The notes below the pieces were generated by a model, which saw only the letters and a program-made list of their open reading frames with translations, was not told the DNA's origin and searched no databases. From an uncultured Clostridia bacterium (GTDB lineage: Bacteria > Bacillota > Clostridia > Oscillospirales > Acutalibacteraceae), in NCBI GenBank assembly GCA_944380885.1, contig CALWIZ010000013.1:1-54160 (forward strand): DNA of 54,160 nt, given 5' to 3'. Of the stretch, positions 17,385-22,724 are shown piece by piece. A program made the translations under genes and the position numbers. Every line of letters begins with the position of its first letter. Position 1 is the stretch's first letter.

Positions 17385-18632
17385 TTGAAAATAATGCGGG
17401 TTATAAGCAAAACGTTATTTTTTTTGCTCATGATTCTTGATATCGCAGTATTTGCAGCTATATTTTATCTTGACTCAACACTCGGTGAGGAATACAAAAT
17501 AAAAAAAGGTGATGTATTGGACTTTGATACATCAGTACCGATCACAGCAGTGTATGACGGCGTTAAACTTTCTCAAAGCGGAAAAACAAACAACATCGGG
17601 GAAGAATTTGATGTTCAGTTGAAAGCATTTGGAATAATACCGTTTTCGACCGTAAATGTTGAAGTGGTAGATGAACTGCATGTGGCGGTTTTAGGAACAC
17701 CGTTCGGAATGAAGCTGTATACTGACGGTGTATTAGTTATAGATCTGACTGACGTAGAAACAGAATCAGGAAATGTCAGTCCGGCAAAAAAAGCCGGTAT
17801 AAAAAAAGGCGATTATATTGTTTCGATTGACGGTGAAAATGTTTATACAAATGAAGATGTCAGCGCGGCTGTCGAAGCATCTGCCGGAAATAAAATGAAT
17901 TTTAAAATAAAACGAAACGGAGTTATTAAAAATATTGAGTTTTGTGCTGAAATTTCTGAAGAAACAGGAAGCTATAAAATCGGACTTTGGGTGCGTGACA
18001 GCTCTGCCGGAATAGGCACACTTACTTTTTACAGCCCTGCGACCGGAATTGTTTGCGGGCTCGGTCACGGAATATGCGACGAAGATACGGATGAACTTCT
18101 GGAATTGAACAGCGGTGAAATTGTTACAGCGGAAATAATAGGCATTGAGAAAGGAAAGTCAGGAAGTCCCGGACAGTTGAAAGGAAAATTCACATATAAA
18201 ACTCTCGGAGCAATAGATTCTAATGAAGAAAACGGTGTATACAGCTTTCTTGAAGGCGATATAAATTTATCAAACCTTACAGAAGTGGCACTTAAACAGG
18301 AAGTTGAAGACGGTGAGGCGCAGATACTATGTACAATAGACGGCACAACACCGGAATTATATTCATGCCAAATTAAAAAAAGAAGCTCGTCATATCTTTC
18401 TCCGACTCAGAATATACTGATAACCGTTACCGATAAAGAATTACTTGGAAAAACCGGGGGAATTGTTCAGGGTATGTCGGGCAGCCCGATTATTCAGAAC
18501 GGAAAACTTGTCGGAACGGTCACACATGTGCTTATTGACGATCCGATAAGTGGATACGGAATATTCGCAGAAAATATGCTTTCAACAATATCTGAAATGA
18601 AATACGAAGAATTCAGTTCCGAGGTTTCATAA
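17385..18632 (+). CDS. spoIVB: SpoIVB signalling serine peptidase
   Basis: About 415 residues. SpoIVB is made in the forespore, crosses into the intermembrane space and cleaves SpoIVFA to trigger pro-sigma-K processing. A transmembrane segment (about 7-28) is followed by a PDZ domain (about 105-190, with KAGIKKGDYIVSIDGENV) and an SA-clan protease domain. The catalytic His is in CGLGHGI (about 227) and the Ser in QGMSGSP (about 365), followed by THVLIDDPISGYGIF, a hallmark of the family. The frame opens at GTG 17376 and ATG 17379, but both sit in the ribosome site GGGAAGTGATG, so TTG 17385 (MKIMRVISK) is the likely start. In most spore-formers spo0A follows; here the mobile element follows. 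Confidence 0.92.
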   Translation: MKIMRVISKTLFFLLMILDIAVFAAIFYLDSTLGEEYKIKKGDVLDFDTSVPITAVYDGVKLSQSGKTNNIGEEFDVQLKAFGIIPFSTVNVEVVDELHVAVLGTPFGMKLYTDGVLVIDLTDVETESGNVSPAKKAGIKKGDYIVSIDGENVYTNEDVSAAVEASAGNKMNFKIKRNGVIKNIEFCAEISEETGSYKIGLWVRDSSAGIGTLTFYSPATGIVCGLGHGICDEDTDELLELNSGEIVTAEIIGIEKGKSGSPGQLKGKFTYKTLGAIDSNEENGVYSFLEGDINLSNLTEVALKQEVEDGEAQILCTIDGTTPELYSCQIKKRSSSYLSPTQNILITVTDKELLGKTGGIVQGMSGSPIIQNGKLVGTVTHVLIDDPISGYGIFAENMLSTISEMKYEEFSSEVS

Positions 18633-18667
18633 TGCTACGCATCTGCTTTTTGCAGATGCGTAGCATT
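18631..18667. terminator. Very stable hairpin after spoIVB
   Basis: A perfect 16-bp stem (AATGCTACGCATCTGC and its complement, loop TTTTT) starts inside the spoIVB stop codon. Only two T follow outside the stem, so it is a strong hairpin but not a classical U-tract terminator. The 118 bp from 18668 to 18785 hold nothing recognisable. Confidence 0.65.
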
Positions 18668-18794
18668 TACCATGTGTAATAATATAAAAATCCGGTTTGA
18701 GAATAATATTATCATACCGCTCAGCATAGTTAAATTGAAGAAAAAAACTGTCATTATGTAAAAAACAAATTAACAATCACTTCAACCGGTGCTT

Positions 18795-18973
18795 TAAAAT
18801 GATACTCACGAGGTCGGCTAAAAACGCGAAAGGAGTTACAGCCTAACGTTACTAAACTAACATTTAGTACCCGCAGGGCGAGTAATTCGCAAAGGGAACA
18901 GCGGAAGATATTGCGGTACGCCTGCTGTGACACTGCGAATTGTACTAAATGAATAATGTTTAGTATCGTTAGG
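18795..18973 (+). repeat. Left terminal repeat R1 (palindromic recombination-site candidate)
   Basis: The near-identical core is 18811-18955; weaker similarity continues on both sides. It folds on itself: CCTAACG (18842-18848) with CGTTAGG (18967-18973), TACTAAAC (18850-18857) with GTTTAGTA (18958-18965), ATTTAGTAC (18862-18870) with GTACTAAAT (18942-18950), and AATTCGC with GCGAATT further in. TACTAAA and TTTAGTA also stand as inverted arms around CTAACA on the left side and around a 9-bp spacer on the right side. R1 reads CACGAGG at its left end where R2 has CGTTAGG. Confidence 0.88.
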
Positions 18974-18983
18974 AACTACCGCA

Positions 18984-19025
18984 TAAAAAAAGACACCGCC
19001 TACACAGTGTAGACGGTGTTTTTTT
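18984..19025. terminator. Bidirectional terminator at the left end of the element
   Basis: ACACCGCCTACAC and GTGTAGACGGTGT form a 13-bp stem with one mismatch, with seven A before it and seven T after it. It can block transcription into or out of the element. Confidence 0.8.
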
Positions 19026-19179
19026 GACGGTGACAGCGGGCGGGAAGTAGTCGGCTTTCTGCCCTCGGTCTAACGGCTGTCACATGAACCCATAGGCTCG
19101 TGGCTCTTACATAGTAGCACACGCGCCGTAAAATGTCAAGTATCAATTTTCGGACTTTGCTGCGAAAGGTGGGAAAATA

Positions 19180-19320
19180 ATGGATTGCAGAGACTGCTTT
19201 TTTTTCAATCACTGCTTCAATGAACTTTACGAAGCGGGCGTATTTATCGACAATGACGGTTACACGCCTTGCGACGACTTTGTGCAAGATGAGAGCCGCA
19301 TTGATGAGCAGGACACCTGA
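19180..19320 (+). CDS. 46-residue cysteine-rich protein of the element
   Basis: A short reading frame starting MDCRDCFFFNHC with cysteines at 3, 6, 12 and 31 (CX2C-X5-C-X18-C) and an acidic C-terminus ending DEQDT. The Cys pattern followed by a DxDG stretch is typical of small metal-binding proteins common in phages and plasmids. AAAGGTGGG lies 6 nt before ATG 19180. It is encoded alone, well before rep. I take it as a real gene because of the ribosome site, the organised cysteines and the position, but the family is not identified. Confidence 0.6.
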   Translation: MDCRDCFFFNHCFNELYEAGVFIDNDGYTPCDDFVQDESRIDEQDT

Positions 19321-20072
19321 CCTATAGGACGTGGCGCTCCCTCGCCTTGGGGCGAGGGCGGGGAGAGTGGGGAAAAAAGCCGCACCCTTTGCTGTGGCTT
19401 CTATCCTGTCAAGGGCGCGCTTTCGGCGCGCTTGTCTCGACCCTTGACAGACCGCCATAAAAACACAATGTCCCACGGTGCAACGGTCTACGCCGTTGCG
19501 CCTTGCCTGCTTTCCGTTTGTACGGGCTTACTGTGCCGCTGTGTCTATTACACAGGGTACAGGCGCATTTTTGCGGCGTGCGAAGCGGAGCGAGCCGGCG
19601 GAAAAATGAGACTGCACCCACCGCCGCACCGCAGTGCGGCGCGCCCCCTCGGTCACGCACAGAACAGCACGCCCTGCGCCGCGCAGGGTGCTGGCGCGGG
19701 GCGTGCGGACTGACTGCTGTATACAGCCGCAAATTGAACTAAACGGCTGTTTAGGCGGGTGTCAACCCCTGTGTAATTGCGGTCGGACGGTCACGGACGG
19801 CGCAATTAGCCTAAACACCCGTTTAGTTGGGCTTGTCCCCCTGCAATTAGCGGCGTTGTTCTGCACAGGCTGTCGGGTGGCGCTTTGTAGCGGCTCTGAT
19901 GAGCGCGCAACACTTCCGCACAGCACAGACAGGCGCGGTGCGGCGACTGCTCCGCATTTATTCCGCGCGCGCCGTAGCATAATCCCCGCCGTGGCGGCGG
20001 TAAAATGAGCGCGCAAGCGCTCCTATATACTTGACTAGGTAACATAAAGCGGTAGTTTTATGCTTCCGAACA
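19321..20072. other. Hairpin-rich non-coding region before rep
   Basis: A 752-bp stretch with no convincing gene; frames through it are Arg/Cys/Pro-rich, as expected of GC-rich non-coding DNA. Perfect or near-perfect inverted repeats include CTGTCAAGGG/CCCTTGACAG (19406-19450) enclosing GCGCGC/GCGCGC, GGTGCAACGG/CCGTTGCGCC (19477-19502, one G-U), CCCTGCG/CGCAGGG near 19672-19688, GCTGTATACAGC (19716-19727) and GAGCGC/GCGCTC near 20007-20022. Such runs are typical of rolling-circle plasmid origins (double-strand and single-strand origins). Confidence 0.6.
19737..19828. other. Nested three-stem structure, candidate replication origin or structured RNA
   Basis: Three stems are nested in order: AACTAAACGG (19737-19746) with CCGTTTAGTT (19819-19828); GTTTAGGC (19749-19756) with GCCTAAAC (19809-19816); TAATTGCG (19774-19781) with CGCAATTA (19801-19808). 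All are perfect. A side hairpin GGGT-GTCA-ACCC sits between the second and third stems, and the apical loop repeats CGGACGG. It could be the nick-site region for the Rep, or a structured RNA. It is read directly; the role is inferred. Confidence 0.6.
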
Positions 20073-21062
20073 ATGAAAAATCCGTATTCTTACGCAGATG
20101 TTCCAGACCGAGAGCTTGAAAAGCTCGCGGATAAGTGGTTTTTTGAACGCGCCCGCTCGGCTGAAAATCCTTTCCGTCCGTCTTTCGCTGATGATATTCT
20201 TTCGGGGCAAAAGCTCCTGCACGATGTATACAACGCCTACGCGTACGGCGATACCGTCAAAATCGTTTACATAAAGTGCGCGCGGCGGCTTGAAAAACCT
20301 TTCACGGGCTTTTACTCTACCGAACCCGAAAAACGCGTCATACCGAAAACAATCGGCTGTTCCGAATACTTCCCGCTTGTGCGGCTCTGTACTCTGGACG
20401 ATGTTAGGAAATGTGAAAATGCCCGCTTCTCTCAATCGATAAGCCGCACAAAAGCGCGCGTTTTTGAGCTTGCAGCGTGCAACGAGTTTCAATATTTTTG
20501 CACATTCACTCAGGACGAAAAGCTCCGCGACCGCTTCGACCTTTCGGACTTCCGAAAAGACTTTGCACAGCTTGTGCGGAACATCAACCGAGGGCGCGAA
20601 ACGAAGATAAAATATCTGCTGATACCCGAACAGCACAAAAACGGCGCGTGGCATATGCACGGCTTGCTTTCGGGGCTTCAATCTGATGATTTGCGACCGT
20701 TTGAGCTTACCGAAAACATACCCGAACGGCTCAAAAAGATGATACGCAGCGGGACTGCCGTGTATGACTGGACGCGCTATCGCAGAGCGTTCGGCTATTT
20801 CACCTGCACCGAAATAGAGAGCCGCGAAGCCTGCGCGAAGTATGTCACGAAATACATATCAAAAGACCTGCAAAAGACGGTCAGGGAAAGCGGGGAACAT
20901 CTCTTTTTTGCAAGTCAGGGGCTTAAAGGGCGGCAGACCCTTATAAAAAACTGCGCCGACCCTTGCCCCGTGGAAAAGTGGGATTTTGAAAACGATTTTA
21001 TCAGGATTTCCGAAATGCCGCGCGCTGCCTTTGAGGGTCTGCAAAATGGCGGCAGTAAATAG
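20073..21062 (+). CDS. rep: HUH-type rolling-circle replication initiator (Rep)
   Basis: A 329-residue HUH endonuclease. Motif 1 is like FQYFCTFTQDEK (139-150); the metal-binding HUH motif is H194-M-H196 within GAWHMHGLL, with E186 upstream; and the nicking motif is Y257-V-T-K-Y261 (AKYVTKYISKD), with two candidate Tyr. It should nick one strand of the origin, stay covalently attached and initiate rolling-circle replication. The arrangement is closest to replication proteins of small phages and plasmids (REP_ORF2-G2P-like). ATG 20073 has no clear ribosome site, so expression may be weak or regulated. It is first in an operon with the recombinase and the sigma-like gene (22-bp gap, then a 4-bp overlap). 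Confidence 0.85.
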   Translation: MKNPYSYADVPDRELEKLADKWFFERARSAENPFRPSFADDILSGQKLLHDVYNAYAYGDTVKIVYIKCARRLEKPFTGFYSTEPEKRVIPKTIGCSEYFPLVRLCTLDDVRKCENARFSQSISRTKARVFELAACNEFQYFCTFTQDEKLRDRFDLSDFRKDFAQLVRNINRGRETKIKYLLIPEQHKNGAWHMHGLLSGLQSDDLRPFELTENIPERLKKMIRSGTAVYDWTRYRRAFGYFTCTEIESREACAKYVTKYISKDLQKTVRESGEHLFFASQGLKGRQTLIKNCADPCPVEKWDFENDFIRISEMPRAAFEGLQNGGSK

Positions 21063-21083
21063 CAGTTTACAATTTTCGGAAAG

Positions 21084-21623
21084 TTGAAAGGGGGTGCAAC
21101 AATGCGGTCTGAATGGATACCGAAAGGCGATTTTGAGCATATACTCGCGGCGCTTTCGCCCGAAAATAGGCTTGCTTGCGAGGTCTCGCTTTCTACGGGT
21201 CTGCGCATTGGCGATGTACTGGCGCTAACGCCCGAAAAGGTGCGAAAACAGCGCTTTACCGTGCGGGAGCAGAAAACAGGGAAAACGCGCACCGTGCGAC
21301 TGCCTGCGGAGCTTGTAAACCGTTGCCTTGCGTGTAGCGGCGCTCATTACGTTTTTGAGGGGCGCACCAATGGCAGAAAACCGAGAACACGGCAAGCGGT
21401 ATATAAGGATTTGAAGCGGGTCGCGCGGCTTTTCAACGCCCACAAAAACATAACGCCGCACACAGCCCGAAAGGTCTACGCTGTTGAGGAATTTGAACGC
21501 ACAGGCAATCTCAAAAAGGTGCAGAAACTTCTGAACCACAGCAATGAAGCTGTTACAATGCTGTACGCTATGGCGAATGTATTAAACAGGCGAAAAGCCT
21601 TTAAAAAGGAGCAAAAGCTGTGA
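21084..21623 (+). CDS. int: Minimal tyrosine recombinase (integrase)
   Basis: A 179-residue tyrosine recombinase consisting of the catalytic domain alone. The full set is visible: R35 (STGLRIGD), K58 (EQKTGKTR), H120 and R123 (PHTARK), H146 (LLNHSN) and nucleophile Y155 (MLYAMA). Typical integrases add 100-200 N-terminal residues with a SAM-like core-binding domain and often an arm-binding domain; none is present here, and no open frame precedes ATG 21102 or the start at 21102's frame beyond 21084. Start ATG 21102 (MRSEWIPK) versus the upstream frame opening is discussed by position: the coding frame shown begins at 21084. The ribosome site AAGGGGGTG lies just upstream. It presumably integrates and excises the element at the terminal repeats. 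Confidence 0.82.
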   Translation: MKGGATMRSEWIPKGDFEHILAALSPENRLACEVSLSTGLRIGDVLALTPEKVRKQRFTVREQKTGKTRTVRLPAELVNRCLACSGAHYVFEGRTNGRKPRTRQAVYKDLKRVARLFNAHKNITPHTARKVYAVEEFERTGNLKKVQKLLNHSNEAVTMLYAMANVLNRRKAFKKEQKL

Positions 21624-22066
21624 ATTATGCAGAGAAAACGCAGATTTTTGAGGATTTCGCGCGCCTTATTGTTTTTTACGGTCACCGCGCCCGCTCGGCT
21701 GATATTGAAAACGGTCTATGGGTCAAACTGCTTACGCTGATAAAGCGGGGTCGGGCTGTATCACGCCGATATATTGCGGTCGCTTTGCGCAACGAATACT
21801 ATTGCTTGTGCAATGATGAACAGCGACACCGAAGCGGCGTATTTCAATACGAGGAAACCGAGGACATAAACGCTGGTATTCCGTTTGACGGAATAGAGCT
21901 AAAGGAAGCCGCCGAAGCGCTTACACCGAAACAGCGGGAAACGCTGATTTTGCACCGTGTTCACGGCTTTACTTTCGCGGAAATAGCCGCCCGCCGTGGG
22001 TGCAGTAAACAAGCTGTCAGCCGTCAGGAAAAACACGCGCTTGACAAGCTCCGCGCGGTGTTGTAA
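21620..22066 (+). CDS. Sigma-70 region 4-like DNA-binding protein
   Basis: A 148-residue protein whose C-terminal half is a sigma-70 region 4-type helix-turn-helix (LTPKQRETLILHRVHGFTFAEIAARRGCSKQAVSR). The N-terminal half has weak region 2-like character (YAEKTQIFEDFARLIV and RRYIAVALRNEYY). It begins with GTG 21620, which overlaps the recombinase stop by 4 bp (GTGA). It may be an element-specific sigma factor, or a regulator of rep or int that uses the same fold. The stop lies only a few bases before the right repeat begins to match R1, so this gene forms the 3' end of the element. Confidence 0.75.
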   Translation: MNYAEKTQIFEDFARLIVFYGHRARSADIENGLWVKLLTLIKRGRAVSRRYIAVALRNEYYCLCNDEQRHRSGVFQYEETEDINAGIPFDGIELKEAAEALTPKQRETLILHRVHGFTFAEIAARRGCSKQAVSRQEKHALDKLRAVL

Positions 22067-22240
22067 AATTATACTCGTTAGGTCGGCTAAAAACGCGAAA
22101 GGAGTTACAACCTAACGTTACTAAACTAACATTTAGTACCCGCAGGGCGAGTAATTCGCAAAGGGAACAGCGGAAGATATTGCGGTACGCCTGCTGTGAC
22201 ACTGCGAATTGTACTAAATGAATATTTAGTATAATTAAGG
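22064..22240 (+). repeat. Right terminal repeat R2 (palindromic recombination-site candidate)
   Basis: The core 22080-22224 matches R1 at 144 of 145 bases; the one difference is A at 22110 versus G at 18841. Its right-hand arms TACTAAA (22212-22218) and TTTAGTA (22225-22231) have a 6-bp spacer TGAATA, against 9 bp in R1, and identity with R1 stops exactly at the end of this spacer (22224). At the left CGTTAGG (22076-22082) is complementary to CCTAACG (22111-22117). Confidence 0.88.
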
Positions 22241-22666
22241 GAAGTAAAAACAGCCTGCAACAAGGCTATTTACAGTTTAAAACTATATTGTATATATCAG
22301 AATATTTGATCTGATAAAATTAATTTTTCCATTTGAACTAATTTTTAAAAATAAGAAATAAAAAATTTATCTGGAAAAATTATCAGCTTATTTTTATTTT
22401 GATTTTAATCTTAGCCTAAGTTTTTTAGAAATATATATAATAACCTCAATATTTTTTATAAAAAAATGTTATGTTATTATAATTTGAAAAAATCTGGTTT
22501 AGGCCAATATATGATGTATGGCTTACTTTAAGATATATTTAACATTTTAATATAATTAAACCTATTTTAAACTCAACCTGTAGCTATTCTATTTTTAAAT
22601 AAATTTAAATAATGCATGATATACAGTATTTTTAAAAGGATATGCATATTTTAAACAATAATAATA
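22241..22666. other. AT-rich gap, nothing recognised
   Basis: A 426-bp strongly AT-rich stretch between the element and the capD-type gene. I see no reading frame, repeat or RNA motif. The sharp change from GC-rich to AT-rich marks the right edge of the element. Confidence 0.6.
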
Positions 22667-22712
22667 TTCAGCATAATATTTTGTTATATTTTTAACAAAA
22701 TATTATGCTGAA
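22667..22712. terminator. Terminator after the capD-type gene
   Basis: A perfect 20-bp stem from TTCAGCATAATATTTTGTTA and its complement with a 6-nt loop (22687-22692), and an AT-rich flank on both sides. It is placed 12 bp beyond the capD-type stop and is the only hairpin after asnS-asnA-capD. Confidence 0.8.
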
Positions 22713-22724
22713 TAAAACGTTGAT

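Larger units (their letters stand above)
18786..22240. mobile_element. Integrated rolling-circle element with tyrosine recombinase
   Basis: Two direct repeats (18811-18955 and 22080-22224) identical at 144 of 145 positions lie 3,269 bp apart, so recombination between them would give a 3,269-bp circle with one repeat copy. Between them are a 46-residue Cys-rich protein, a hairpin-rich non-coding region, an HUH Rep, a catalytic-domain-only tyrosine recombinase and a sigma-70 region-4-like protein. Base composition is clearly more GC-rich than the flanks, and codon use differs (many GCG/CGC/GAC codons). No capsid, mobilisation relaxase, transposase or resistance gene is present. The Rep implies circular replication and the recombinase implies site-specific insertion. 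Integration and excision are inferred, not shown. Confidence 0.8.

Noticed and set aside
18850..18869. dif/XerCD site
   Set aside because: The TACTAAA and TTTAGTA arms do not match Firmicutes dif half sites, and the central bases are different.
19000..20045. Several 60-158-codon open frames on both strands before rep
   Set aside because: Compositionally they are Arg/Cys/Pro/Ala-rich frames in GC-rich hairpin DNA with no ribosome sites, and they overlap each other.
20061..20120. Short frame starting at ATG 20061 overlapping rep
   Set aside because: It stops after 19 codons and has no ribosome site.
22209..22235. Outward promoter at the right repeat (TTGTAC and TATAAT)
   Set aside because: The spacing is only 15 bp and no gene on that strand follows.
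18795..22240. Class 1-type integron with cassettes
   Set aside because: The repeats recall attC, but the recombinase is too short for IntI, lacks its extra helix, and sits with a Rep and no cassette promoter array.
18786..22240. Insertion sequence or microvirus prophage
   Set aside because: No transposase, no terminal inverted repeats of IS type, and no capsid, pilot or scaffold genes.
22241..22666. CRISPR array or small RNA in the AT-rich gap
   Set aside because: No regularly spaced repeats or recognisable RNA motif; AT-richness only.
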